From contig JADCRB010000003.1 in NCBI GenBank assembly GCA_021464245.1, positions 314,705 to 378,704 on the forward strand: a stretch of 64,000 nucleotides of DNA. Reading direction: 5' to 3'. A program made the position numbers and the translations under genes. The notes beneath the pieces were generated by a model, which saw only the letters and a program-made list of their open reading frames with translations, had not been told where the DNA came from and did not search any database. Shown one piece after another: positions 23,677 to 36,319 of this stretch; the first letter of the stretch is position 1, and each line of letters opens with the position of its first letter. Source of the DNA: Carallia brachiata. Its lineage: Eukaryota; Streptophyta; Magnoliopsida; Malpighiales; Rhizophoraceae.

Positions 23677-23822
23677 TTGTGATTTTATTGTAATACTTTA
23701 TACAACTTGTTATAATAAAAAATATTATGCTGTAATTAAGTGCAACAATATCTGCTTAGTATTGTAATATAACGTTTTTTTATTATAACAAGTTTTACAT
23801 AATATTACAATAAGAAGCACAA
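23677..23822. mobile_element. Foldback MITE of about 146 bp
   Basis: The left half (TTGTG...TATTGTAATACTTTATACAACTTGTTATAAT) is matched by the reverse complement of the right half (TTGTGCTTCTTATTGTAATA, then ACTTGTTATAATAAAAAA). Nearly the whole element can fold into one hairpin. No coding capacity; target duplication not determined. Confidence 0.65.
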
Positions 23823-23830
23823 TTATTGGC

Positions 23831-24110
23831 GTGTTTATTTGCTGTATGGGTAATTTATTTCTCCATCTAACGGTACTCATTTACTTTTTCACACCAGATC
23901 AAGCATGCGGCATGGCCAAGGCAGGCACTAAGTTTGAAATGGGAGCACAGTTCATATCTTTTGACCCATTTGGTCCTAAATTGGGTATCCAACGGTCTTA
24001 TGTAGTCGAGCAGACCGAGACGGGAGCTAAGGCTCCCCATGCCATGCTGATGCTCGGTAGAGTCCCTTCTCTATGAGGTAAAGAAGTAGGCCACCTGTGA
24101 TGCTGTACCA
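23831..24110 (+). other. Short GC-richer patch with an 81-codon ORF
   Basis: The frame 23831-24076 is open but has no recognisable domain, and its first third reads through AT-rich flank. The patch from about 23900 to 24130 differs in base composition from its flanks and may be a gene or element fragment. Confidence 0.2.
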
Positions 24111-24177
24111 GGCCATTGGGCCCAGCTTGCTACGACTGTTCCATCTTTGGTTGTCGGCACTCAACAAAGAGGGTCTT

Positions 24178-24355
24178 TAAAAAAAAAAAAAAAAGAGGGT
24201 TTTTTTTAGGTAAGTAAAATCTTGAATTCGAGCCTTTTGAATGGAGTAGAAGGGAATTGAGAGGATTTTGTCCCTTTCGTGAGTCTACTTAATTCGACCC
24301 AAATTAGTTAGAACCCAATGCATCTTCGGATACCGAGGGTTCTAGACTCAAAAAA
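24178..24355 (+). mobile_element. Partial SINE-like element
   Basis: CTTGAATTCGAGCC (B-box-like, near 24222) is followed 3' by a tail ending GAGGGTTCTAGACTCAAAAAA, which parallels the 3' ends at 23.2 and 28.3 kb. The motif AAGAGGGTCT lies before the element (24168-24177) and, as CAAGAGGGTCT, after it, suggesting a target duplication. The left part is scrambled by poly-A and poly-T runs. Confidence 0.4.
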
Positions 24356-25079
24356 CAAGAGGGTCTCTTTCAAGCCCAATCTTTTGACTCTTGTATCGTC
24401 AGTATTTCGTGCTTTTGCACAAGCTCTGAACATGTTTTAGTTGGATTTAGTGCAAGAAAAGCACTTTTTTTTTTTTATTTATTAAGTTCGTTTGAGTTGT
24501 GAATTGTATAATGTGAGTAACTCATCTCATTTTTATAAACCTCACACCCCTTTTCAAGATTAAAACTCAAAACCTTACTGAAATGTCTCTTAAGAAATTG
24601 AAAGAGCGCATTTTAATGTCTAACTTTATTGATTAAGAGTTCTGGGCACAAAAAGGTAATTGTGCCAACAACAACAATCTGATTGAAAACCGTGGGAATG
24701 GCCCATTCTAATGGAGTTTACATAAACCTCTAAAAAAAGGCCCCCCGGGGGGGGGGGGGGTTGGTTGGGGTTTGGTTTACAATAGAGTCCTTTTAACATA
24801 GACCAACATTGCTAATGAGATTTTTTTTTTGTTTTGTTTTGTTTTTTTCGTCTAGTTAATATGAGAAGATTTAACTTTCAGTGAAGTTTGAGAACATAAA
24901 TTCCTAAGATTTACCCTAAATTTTAAATTTGGCAGTCACTATTCTAAACTTAACGGCTTGGGATTTGATTTTTGTTAAGAGATGTGCATAACATATGTAA
25001 GTGTTTGTGAAGATCCGTTACGTTTCAAAGAACTCGGGCAATTTTCCCCAAGTCCAACAATCAAACGAGAAGACAATTT

Positions 25080-25541
25080 GTGGGTTTGGGCTGTCGGCTG
25101 GCCTGTCTCTGGTGGAGGGAGGCCGACAGCTTTAACCGAACTGGGCTTCTCTTCCTTACAATGTTTCTGTGCTACATACGGCCTATGGCTCTGATAGATT
25201 TATTGTGTCTGGGCTATCTCTTGCCCATTTCTGATTGTTAGCTTGCCGAGACTGGACCATTCATCGAGCCCTAAACTAGTCAGTACGGCCCAGGTATGCC
25301 GGCTAACCCAAGCAACGATTGGATGCAAAACGGATTTCATTCCATTACATCTTGACAATTGAAGACATTAAAAAAAATAAATAAATAAAAAAATTGGGGT
25401 TTACTTAAAAAAAAAAAAAACAGAGAAAACAAATTGGATACTAGTATACTTAATAAAATTCTTCTCCCGGTCATCTGGCCAAATGCTAGGAAGGAGCACT
25501 CTTGGATTGACTGTAGAAAACATAAATAAAATAAAATTATA

Positions 25542-25590
<49 letters not shown>

Positions 25591-27729
25591 CATATATAAT
25601 TTTTCTATAGACAAGGACCCCCCTCTTTAGTTGTTCGAATTCAAATCATTGAGGCTATATTTTATTTCTAAAACACAAGCCGGACAAGAATACGGTTGCA
25701 CATCACTCTCAGTTTGAAAGGACCAAATTCTAATGCTTCTCAGGTATACTAATTTGTTTGCTCCTTAACTTATGGTACTTGGTAAAAAGTCCACCAATTT
25801 CAGTACTTTTTTAATGTTTCAGTGTGCCCATAGCATTACTATAATGCAAACCTGCTATCTGATATACATATGGGAAAGATTTTCTTCAACAAGAATGGCA
25901 CCGTTTTCCACACGGTTTCTGAAGATACCCTGTAACCAATCGAGGACAGGACGACTTTGAGATATTCTACTTGTTTAAAAAGTTTATATATATACACTCT
26001 GAAACTTTGCCAGAGAAACATACTCATGGTATGTAGCAATGATGATATTATAATGAAGGTCTATTTGAGACTTTTGTCGAGCCAATGTAATGCACTTTTA
26101 GGATTTTGTATGAAGGATTGATCAATCATTGAATTTTGTAACGTTTTCAATAAGGGATTTACATTGGTTTCATTTTGAATTTTGTTAAGAACATAAACTA
26201 TAGAAACATATATATTCTTAACAAAAAAAAAAAAGAAACATATATATTCAACAAAATGATTTAAGAACTAACTATTGGGACAGTCTTCAAGAATTATATA
26301 CGTTGAAGCTGAAAGGAAATCCACTATTCCCATTGTTCTTTTATTGTATCACATTAAAAGAAAAGACAAATATACCATTCTTATGCATCTGTCTGCAATC
26401 ACTCAAATTTACTAAAATTTTCTCGAATCTAATAAATCATACAAAATTTTTACTCGAATTAAAATTTGTCATCCATTATAATGATGTTTAATATTTAAAA
26501 CCAATGCCAGCAATATAAATTTAAGTATATAGAGAACGACGAAGCCAGACTTAGGAACTTGTGTTTTTCTTCTTTTCCCATTTTGGCTTTAATGATATTA
26601 AAAAAAAAAAAAAAAAAGCAATTGTGGAGAGGCTTCAACGTCCTGTGTATATGATCTATATGGGGTCGGTAGTTGGTTAAATATATGGCACGAACAAACT
26701 GACAAAGGGCGAGATAAAAGCTAACAACCCCAAGACCATTGTAGTTAGAATTACAAAATAAATAAACATACATATTACTGGTCTTTGTCATGTCGTGTGT
26801 GTGTGCATGGAGTGGGACGTAGATGCGAGGCAACTATAAGTTTCATAAGTTTTAACAATTTCTTTTAATTTTTTACTTAATTATGATGTGTAATACTGCT
26901 ATTACTAAATTTGATATGCAACAAAACATAAAAATGTGCGTCTCTCTCTGCGTCAATAAATTTTTTGGTTCAGTTATAAAACATATATATATACATAGGA
27001 GTTGACCTCTTCCCTTTCTTCTCGTGGTACAATGCTCCTTTGGTAATAGTCAATGGTTCTGTTTTACTAGAATTATTGATGTTAAACATGGTGAAATAAA
27101 TTGTCAACCATGCACGGGGTGTGAAAAACTTGGGGTTTAATTAAGAGACATTGTCAAGCATAAGCTATACACTAAACTAAAGGAGTAACAACTCACAACG
27201 TCATTCCTAGTTCCTGTTATATTTTAATGTCTTACCTTTGAGTTTTTCTCCATATCACTGTTAAAACTTAGGCATGCGCTGACAAAGGTTTTAGGTTACA
27301 GAATTGGTTGAGATTGCCGTCACACATATACATATTGTAATCAACACTGCAAATGTAGCCACAAATTGCAGCCGCAATATTTACTCTGATTGTAGTACCG
27401 TACCTATAATTGCAGTTGCAGACACAATATCCTTTGATCACTTTGGACAATAAATGGCCCCATAAATATCAAAAACAAAAAAAAAGTTATATCCACACGA
27501 GAATTGGACGCGATGATCGAACGCTGCTCGCATCGTTGAATCTTAGTTATAGTTGGCACGTTTTTTTGTTTGTTTTATGAATGGTGGACTAATTAATTTA
27601 TGTGAGCTCGAGTGAGATTGTATCCAATTCCTGCTAGGCAATTGGTGGGGAAGAAGCATGTCCACTCCACATTGTACATTAATTTACATATAAAAGACCA
27701 ATCGGCCTTCAATGTCACTCCCATCTTGN
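25080..27729. repeat. Diverged non-coding duplication, block A
   Basis: A series of short matching blocks appears in the same order at 28500-31830. Examples: TTTTCCACACGGTTTCTGAA (25907 / 29441), GACTTAGGAA with TTGTGTTTTTCTTCT (26548 / 30089), CTCGTGGTACAAT, GGTTGAGATTGCCGTCA (27306 / 30753), and CACATTGTACATT with GCCTTCAAT near the end. There is no conserved reading frame between the blocks. It includes a long (TA)n run at 25540-25600 and ends at an N (27729). Confidence 0.7.
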
Positions 27730-28266
27730 CATTTTTTTTTAAATTACAGTTATATGTTTTTTTTTAAAAATAAAATAATGTGATGTAGTTATTTTTTTAT
27801 TATAAAAATTTTTACAATTATTTTAAAAAATTACCTTCTTATTTTATTATGGCAACAATTCGAGCAACTATGCTTCCAGATTTGTAACTTTTCCTAAAAT
27901 TTTTTTAGGTGGAGTTAATGCAGGAGCACATTTACTGGGTGTATTGTGGACTGAACAATTTTGGGGCAAAATGGGTGTTTTGCTAATGATTTTGGATAAA
28001 AAAAATTAGATACAAAATGATGATATAAATTTATAATTTAAATTTATATTTTTAACTATATTGAATTAAGATTTAAATAATAAGTATGTATTATTATTTT
28101 GTGTCTAAATTTTATATCAATATATATATATATATATTTTGCTTGTAACAACATTTGGACTTTGGATTAAATTTCAAACGTGATACGCAACTTGCCTTTT
28201 TCTTTTGGATGTAATTAAAAGCAACTGCCAAAGTTAGGGAAAAATGCTTGAAGCATCAGTATTTAA

Positions 28267-28458
28267 TTATTTTTTTTGGTCTAAGACCACCGATATTCAA
28301 AAATTTATTGGGTCCCGATTAATTTGGGTTGAATTGGATGAACCCATAAGGGGTGTAAAGCTCTCCTAGTACCTATCTATTCTATTCACAAGACATGAAT
28401 ATGAGATTTTAATTAAGGACAATAGAACTCCTCGCTACTCAAATTAAAGGGCATTAAT
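28267..28458 (-). mobile_element. Old SINE copy
   Basis: The minus strand begins near TTTGAGTAGCGAGGAGTTC (A-box position), has a decayed B-box region (TAAAATCTCATATTC), and ends GGTGGTCTTAGACC plus poly(A), matching the 23.2-kb SINE tail. The flanks AGCATCAGTATTTA (28252-28265) and AGCATTAATATTTA (28459-28472) form a target duplication with two mismatches. It is older than the copy at 23.2 kb. Confidence 0.6.
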
Positions 28459-28499
28459 AGCATTAATATTTATTTGATAGCCCAACAAGACGAAGGAAA

Positions 28500-31400
28500 A
28501 GAAAATATGTTAATGGGGCCTCGTTCTTCAGTGGGGCCGGTGAATAGTAAAGGCCGAGGTTAAACCTTAACTGGGATTCTCTTCCTTGTATCGTTTCTGT
28601 GAAACATATGACTGTAAATTGATTTTATTTAATTTGGTTTCTTTTGTCCATTTCCGATTGTGGTTCACAGTCACACTCCGGGGCTTGGCCCATTTTTCGA
28701 GCCCCAGAAAGGCAGTTATTTATAGGCAAAATGGATTCCAGTCTTACTCGTTAAAACTCTTTGAATTCCAATTAAAAAAACAGAGTTATATTTACTCTCT
28801 TCTCTTCTTGCAATAATTTGACTTGAATTACCTTTTGGTCCTATAAATCCACTCCTTTCTCTTTCTTCAAGTGTACATTACAGACAACGTGGCTTGTCAG
28901 CTTAGTAACCAATTATTAGAATATGACAGTGCACATAACTGCGTCGTTTTTAATGTTCTGATCAAAATTTCAAATCTTAGCAGATGTATTAATCAATGCA
29001 AAAAAATAGAGGATAGGTGCTTAACACAATTTATAGAACCGAATTGTAATTCAAGACGAAACTCATGACTAATGCAAATGAAAAAACCCCCTCTCTAGTT
29101 GTTCGAATGAGGCCTTGTTTTGTTTGTGAAGGACAAGCCAGACAAAAATTTAGTCGTATATCTCCAAATCGAATGTTTCTCGGGTACACTAAATTATCAG
29201 CTCCCTAACTAACAGTGCTTTGTATAAAGTCCATTACCATTTACCAGTATTTGTGCGTGCATGCATTAGTATAAGAGCAAGACTGCAACACTTAAATAGC
29301 GATAAATAATAAGTGCTTATACAATCTCATATAACAATATTAAACACTTTATCTTTTTTTTTTTTTTTTTTAAAGTGTAATGCAATCGTGCTATCTCATA
29401 CTCATATATGGACGAGTTTCTTCAGCTGGAATCACACCATTTTCCACACGGTTTCTGAATATACCCTCAAATCGAGGACACGAAGACTTTGAGATCTATA
29501 ATCGATGTTCTACTTATTTAAAAAGTTTATATATGTCAACAGTTGCAAGTGATCTTCCTAATAAAATTAAAGTTTTGCTACCTCTGAAATGTTAGCAGAG
29601 AAACATGCTCGTGACATTGGGATTTTTGTGCAAGGGGTTAATTAATCATTTCTTAGAGGATTTATATTGATTTGATTTTGAATTTTATGAAGAACTAATT
29701 AAATTAATATTGAAACATATTCAAAGGAAGTGGTTTAGGCTAAAACTAATTATTTGGACAGTAGTAGTGGACTTTAACCTCCTCCTAGTTCTGTGAGTGT
29801 AGTTCCCCAAAGCCTATGTACAACTCAAAGGAAGTCAACCATTCCCGTTATTTTTAATTGTACTGCATTAGTAAAATTAGAAACATGCTATTCTTATAAA
29901 TCTGTCTGCAATCGTTCAAATTACAACATTTTTTCTTGAATCTGACGAATCATGCTAAGTTTTACTCAGAATCAACGTTTTTTTTTTTTTTTTTTTGACC
30001 AAGTAAGCATCAGATTTTCATTACTCAGAATCAATGTTTGTCAACCATAATACTGATATTTTAACCCAAAGCCACTGATATTATAGAGAATCACGATGCT
30101 CGACTTAGGAATTTGTGTTTTTCTTCTGTCCCCATTTTGGATTGAATGATAAAATATCTCTGCATATCTGATATGGAACATAATATTAATTAAACTTATG
30201 GAATTAGTAAAAAAAAAGGACACAAAAGTTAATAATTGTGGAGAGTCTTCATCGTCCAATAATTTGTGATCTTTACGGGGTCAAAATATATAGCAAGAGC
30301 AAACCGACAAAAGGGGTGTTAAAATTTAACGACCTGGGAGACGAGTGTGTTTAGAATTTCAAAAATGAAATAAACAAATTACATGTCTTTGACATGTTGT
30401 ATTTATTTTATTATTTATGAGAGAGGGTTGACCACCTTGCTTTCTCGTGGTACAATCATCTTTTATGGTGAATTGTCGATGTTTCTCTTTCAGTGTGTGT
30501 CACAAGGTGAACTAATATGTCAATCGTGCAAGGGATGTGGGGATTGACGGGTTGAGAGAAATGGTCAACCATAAGCTAGAGACCAAATCAATGAAATATT
30601 CACTATATATTTTCCGATGTGCCCCCCCCCCCCCCCCCAAAAAAAAATAATAATAAGTCACAATAGTAATCTAGTTCCTGTGGTAATATTTAAGGCGTTA
30701 GCTTGCAGTCTTTTCATTGCGCTATTGGACAAAGGTTTCAAATTCCAGATTTTGGTTGAGATTGCCGTCAGCAATATCGCAATCAGTTACTGCTAAGCTG
30801 CAACTATGAATTGTAATATACTAGAGCTGTAGTTGCAATTGCAGGGAGGACATAAGCTCTCGTCGATAGTCACTGTTGCGAAAATAACGTGATAAACAAT
30901 AATAAAGAAATCAAGAACATGTAGAGTTTACATGAAAAATTTCAATGCGAGAAAAAACTATGGACAAGGAGAAAAAAGTTCATTAAATCAAAATAAGTAA
31001 ACTAGAGAGTTTAAGGCAGTAGTAAATGACTAATAAGTTTACAAACTCTACTTAAAAAGAACAATTTATAAATATATGTAGAGTAAACCTTAAAATTTTA
31101 AATATAATATGTCCATATTACGGGGATTTTGGCTCTGTACCCTCAACGAAATTATTAGTAGAAATTAACAAACACTGATTCAGCCTGATCCCTCTGTTTT
31201 CATCACAAGTCTCCATTAGAAATTCATATTAAGTTGCATCACAAACTGTTTGGATCAAAATAAGTAAGATTCGGATCACCATGTTCTAATAATCACTTTG
31301 AGATGTTTAATTATGTTTTTATATTAATTACCCATAAATATCTCGTCCAATGGGCCTCACGGGCGATCCTCTCACATTTTGTGAGATCTTAGACACCCTC

Positions 31401-31830
31401 CTTTTAGAAAGTATAAGACTTTTATCCAAAAAAAAAAAAAAAATGTAAAACTCACATATTTGTAGATTTTGCACAAAAATAAGATATACACAACTTTTTC
31501 TGACATAAGATATACACAACTTACTAAATCTTATAATTGTGGGGGGAGTCCACAAAGAGGTTACTTTCTACTTTTGTTTTCGCGAAAAACTATTTCACCT
31601 AATTTAAACTCGCATGACCATGAGGTGACACTTTTACACCAACTAAGGCTTGCCCTCTCCTATTTGAGCTCTTTAATTTATTAGGAAGCGACAATTACCG
31701 AAGACCATTGATGTGACCTACTCAGTACACACTCATGGAAAAAAAGCATGTCCATCCACATTGTACATTTACATGTGAAAGAACAATCAGCCTTCAATAT
31801 CCTCCCATCTTACTGCTCAAAAAAGGAACA
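28500..31830. repeat. Diverged non-coding duplication, block B
   Basis: The second copy of the 25-27.7 kb block is colinear but heavily diverged by substitutions and indels. About 0.8 kb (roughly 30870-31720) has no counterpart in block A and is an insertion or a matching deletion. A poly-C/poly-A run (30622-30647) and a short retroposon scar (29981-30020) also interrupt it. No gene is recognised. Confidence 0.65.
29981..30020 (-). mobile_element. 40-bp retroposon scar (poly-T plus 24 bp)
   Basis: TTACTCAGAATCAACGTTT (29962-29980) and TTACTCAGAATCAATGTTT (30021-30039) flank a T16 run plus GACCAAGTAAGCATCAGATTTTCA. On the minus strand this is a 3' tail fragment followed by poly(A), with a 19-bp target duplication. 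Confidence 0.75.
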
Positions 31831-32400
31831 AAAAAAACCCTCCCATCCTAGGTACTTCAATTTCACTTCCAAGTATGCTAAAATCATATAGCCACCATAT
31901 TTATTGCACTTTCTAAACATGCGTCTCATTATTATAAATTGTTCTCCTATTAGCACCATTTCCTATCAATTAGAGCCCCTTCTCCAATTTCTGCAGCGTT
32001 AAAACCTAAAAGGCTTAAAGGGAACTAACATTCTTTGAATTGGAAAACACTTTCACTTTTCGATAAAGATTCATGAGAAGAAGAAGATATTCTAAGGTCA
32101 AGAAGACTACATGAAGGTAGGCACCGAAATGCACCAAACACGTATCAACAATCCAATAAGTCAGCAATATGCATTAAAATGCTCTACACTGAGCTCCATA
32201 CTGGGCATTAGCTAATCCATAAATATCCGAACAGATTTAAATACATCAAGAAAGACTAATTAAGCTAGGCAGAATTCGGACCTCCACTCGGTTCACATAT
32301 GCGATGACCAACATATCGCAACATACCTGCAATACGCCTTTTTTAATTGTTAAAAAAAACAGGAAAAAAAAAGCAAGGCAGAACTCGCGATCACTAAGAA
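31831..32400. other. Downstream region of the WRKY gene
   Basis: AT-rich; probably includes the 3' UTR of the minus-strand WRKY gene next to 32400. No ORF or repeat of note. Confidence 0.4.
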
Positions 32401-34604
32401 TCACGGCTGCTGCTTATGGATGAAGCCGGGGGGAACTAAATCTTGCAATAAGCCATGATGATCAGGAACATGGAGTAGCTGATGCTGCTGCTGCTGCTGT
32501 GGAGAGAAGTGTTGATAAAACATGGAAGTTGGGTTACCTTGGCCGGTGGTGGGCGGAAGCAAGCAAGCCAGGAATTCTTGGGGAAAGCTTGGTCCCATTC
32601 TTGAGGTCGATGCTAGGAGGGAAGGTGGCAGCATTCCGGAAGCATGGCCTCGGAGAGTTGCTGGGCAGTGATGGTTGTGCTGTCCTTCATATGTTGTGGT
32701 GACAATGGATGGGTCCTGATATGATCTCTCAACACGTTTCTTGACTGTGCATTTCTGACTTGTGCACCTGTAATAGCTCCTGCAATGCCAAGAATAAGTA
32801 AGGACGACAATGAGCTTCGCAAACCCTCGTTCAATAATTTATTTTCTTTATCTGCTAATTTTCACACCCTCTAGATCCAGCCTTTTTTGGCTCACGAGTT
32901 TGCATTTATATTAGAATGCAAATAGGGTTGCAATGCAACTTAGTTCTTCATAAATTAGCTTTAGTTATTATTTGTTCACATAGTTGAAGCTTTATATCAT
33001 CCCATGTATACTACTTTTGATGTCAAACGCTCAATTTATTGTACCATGTACTTCTCTTTTTCTTTTTTTGTTCATTAAAATGCCTCATTCGGATGATGAA
33101 GCAATTCTTCACACACACACACATGTATGCATGCGTGTGATTAATTAATTCTAATTGAGATTTAAATTTGAGACCTTTAGTCTTGAAGTCTTGGAGATGG
33201 TTCTAGTACTCATTGTTGTATATATAATTGGGTCTAAAATGAAAGAATCAAACACACAGCACATGCCACATGTTGAAGATGAAGATATGAAAATAATAAA
33301 GCAGTTGAGTCAATCCATGGCATTACTAGCAAGAGCTGTGGTTGGGAGACTCGAAAAATGATGATATAGCTCTTCAAATATTTCGGCTCAATTTTCATGA
33401 GCTTAATTAAGCAGCAAGCATATGTCAACATTCTGAGTTCAGTTAACATTTCGACCAAATAATTTAGTAGTGGTATACCAATTTGACAGCCAAGAAATAC
33501 TATTCTTAATAGCTGACTTGTAGTGTAAAATGCGTATTTTGGAGGCAACTGAGTGAAACAAAAAAACAAAACAAGAAGAAGAAAACCTCGGATAAGGGCT
33601 GTTCTTCACTGCCTTTTGTCCGTACTTTCTCCATCTATATCCATCCTCAAGATTATCAATCTCACTTTTGGTCAAGAAGGCAAACCTTGGCTCCCTTTCC
33701 CTTTTCTCTTTCTTTTTGGCTTGTTCCTGGTAAAACAAACAAAAAAAAAAAAAAAACAAGAGACAAAAATAAAGTTAAGTACAAGTCATATCTCACCCTA
33801 CAAATTTACACATCTAAATTGATAATATCGGCCAGTTATTTATATATATATAGGATGACCAATAATATGTATTAGGGTTTCTATTTACTCTGATTTGATT
33901 TACAAAGTGAAAGTTTTGTTGTGTAATAAATTTGATAAGACCAAGGCAAACAAAGCAAAGGAGAATTTTGCATCAGTACTTATTGGAGAAAATTTTGTGA
34001 GTCTACTTTGGGAAAATTAATAAATGACATAGACATAACAAACCCTATTCATTAAACTGACTTAAAGCAAGACAATAACAGGAGATCTTGAAAGCTTGTA
34101 ATTAATTAATTTAAACTTTATCAAGATTCCCTCAAGAACCTACACTTTCTTAGACTTTTCATCCCCAGATTCACTCTCTTTCGGCTGTTTATCTTTCTTG
34201 CTCTTTCCGGAGTCTTCTTCTTCGGCTGCTGCTGCATCATGAGAGGAAGTAGATATGGAGGAATTGGGTGTGGAATGGTTATTATCAGTATTCCCTGTTG
34301 ACTCTCCAGCACCAACAACAGTACTTTTCTTTGAACTATCTTCAATGGGACTAATCACCTCAGATGATGAGCAGGACATGTCAAAGGCTCTTGATAAGGT
34401 GTTGTAGTCCATGGAGCCATGCAAGCAGTCAGTAAAGCTCATATAGGAAGGATCAAGGGCTTGTAAGGTTGGTGTGGCAGTTGGTTGACTATTGTACATG
34501 GATGGAGTGTCACTGAAGAATGGGAAGATTGATCCTGCTGCAGCAGCTGCCTGGTTGTAGAAGAAGGGATCATAGTGGTATGGATCCTCCTTTTCATTTG
34601 ACAT
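32401..34604 (-). CDS. WRKY transcription factor, group IIc (325 aa)
   Basis: Three exons on the minus strand, 34604-34146, 33726-33587 and 32779-32401, join in frame with GT-AG borders to 326 codons. The single WRKY domain has WRKYGQK at 185-191 and a C-X4-C-X23-H-X-H zinc site (Cys205, Cys210, His234, His236), the group I-C/IIc pattern. The second intron splits Arg200 (AG|G), the conserved WRKY intron position. The N terminus MSNEKEDPY and a SFTDCLHG segment resemble the WRKY28/71/8 clade, while [19 protein letters not shown] just before the domain also resembles WRKY48/57. The C terminus is Gln/His-rich and ends in GLLQDLVP. It binds W boxes (TTGAC) in the nucleus. The ATG at 34604 is preferred over one 24 codons upstream because family members begin MSNE/MSDE. 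Confidence 0.93.
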
Positions 34605-36120
34605 TGAAGAAGTGCAAGAAAAATGAAACAAGAAAAAGGGAGAAGAAAAGAGGGAGAAGGAAAGAAATGCAGCCACTAAAAGAAGTAGAAGGGTGGGCTT
34701 GTGCTATAGAGTCTAATAAATTTGCTGTTATAGGAAAAGGACTTTTGTGCAATAGACTTGCTCTACTTTAAGAGGGAGAGAGAGAGAGGAGAGATTACTT
34801 GGATGATAGGTTTGGCTAATTTTCCACTTACAAAAAATTAGAGAGGTGTAGGAGATAATTTGGCGGAGAAATAGTGAAAGAGAGAAGAGTTATAAGTTTT
34901 GATTGAGACCTACATATTTTTTTTTATAAAATATTTGATATATATAAATATATGATATATAAATAATTAAAGTAAAATATAAATATAATTATGAAAAAAT
35001 AACCGTACACTTTTCACTCTTATCCCATGTTTTTTTAAATCAAATCTGAGGCCCACCATATTATGTCAAAAGTCACTGTTCAGTATAGAAATGATCAACT
35101 TGATTAACGTTGTCTTACACCAAGCAGCAAACATTGAATCCTTGATATGGCGCATCATTAGAATAGAAATACGCTACTATCTATAATTGGCTGTTTCCGC
35201 CACTTAATCAGCCACACACACTAAACATTTTCACCAATTAACTAGCTTGATTTTTGTCATATATAATATGAAGAATCTCATTTATTCAAATTACTTTGTT
35301 CTGCTCGGTGAGAATTTCTAAGAAGTACCAATATGGAAGCCCATATATATATAATATAATACCAATAATTTGTTTTTCCTCTATTAAATAAAAGTCATAG
35401 TATTAGTAGATCTAAAATTAAGCAATAGATATAGTTTAGTGGCTGTTAAATTTAAAAAATTCCCCCCTTTCACATTCCAATTAGACCAAGAAAAATAATA
35501 TATCTACAGTTTCTCAGGTTGACTTTGCTTTTATTAAACGACAGTCTAAGCAAGGAAGCGGTTTTTCCACAGGAGCATCTCCTCCACAACAATAAAATCA
35601 GCTTATTAAACCGGTCAGCGAAAATATTAACAGTTACCCATTTTGAGAATATTTAATTGAAATGGAGAACAAAATTATGCCCTCAACCAATAGGACAAGG
35701 ACAGGGACATATGGGTATCCAATTAGGCAGTTAAAATTTCATGAAACACAGAAATTACGAGAAAAAAAAGAAGAAAGAAAAGAGGAGGGGGAAATTTTGA
35801 TGATCGACGGACAATGACAGAAAAGGATTGGCTGAACCCATTTTCGGGGTGGAAATTTGTTTGACAGAAGTAATTGTGTTTCGATAGCAAGCGAGTAAAC
35901 AATCGGGTTAATATTCAAATATTATGTTTTTTTTTTTTTTTATGCCTATAACAGATATAATTTATATCAAATAAGTTTATTTTTTAATTTTTTAATTTAA
36001 CTAAATCTAACTTAAATTTTTTTACTTTACTCAATTTACCTTAACTCATTCCTTAAAATTAGAAAATTTAGAGAGTTTTTCTATTAACAATAGAGGGATG
36101 TATAGTCAACGATTGTCATA
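34605..36120 (-). other. Upstream region of the WRKY gene
   Basis: A (GA)n run at 34772-34790 is probably in the leader. The stretch then becomes very AT-rich (34915-35010). TTGAC cores occur (for example 35519-35523), compatible with WRKY auto- or cross-regulation, which is inference. No gene. Confidence 0.4.
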
Positions 36121-36132
36121 AAACTGGGAGGG

Positions 36133-36270
36133 CACGTGGCACTAATTAAATGGATGGTCAATGTTTTCAAACATTACGATTTTTATTTGGAGGAACTGCG
36201 TACACGTGTCTGGTATTGGGCACCGTCATTTGACTCCGGCTGGCGCGTGGGAGACGCATTTCAGATGACG
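36133..36270. promoter_or_regulatory. Cluster of G-box and TGACG motifs
   Basis: CACGTGGC (36133-36140, ABRE/G-box), ACACGTGT around 36203-36208, TTTGACT (W-box core, near 36229) and ATGACG (36265-36270) lie within 140 bp in a GC-richer island inside AT-rich DNA. It is about 1.5 kb upstream of the WRKY start. Binding is not shown. Confidence 0.35.
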
Positions 36271-36319
36271 TTTTCTTATTGGACCCAACTAGTGTCCTCA
36301 GTGCGGTACACCGACTAGA

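Noticed and set aside
25540..25600. (TA)n tract as a regulatory element
   Set aside because: It is a simple AT microsatellite with no gene beside it.
34605..34676. 24-residue N-terminal extension of the WRKY protein
   Set aside because: It is hydrophobic (FLSFSLFSSPFFLF) and unlike the family, whose members begin MSNE or similar; it is more likely leader sequence.
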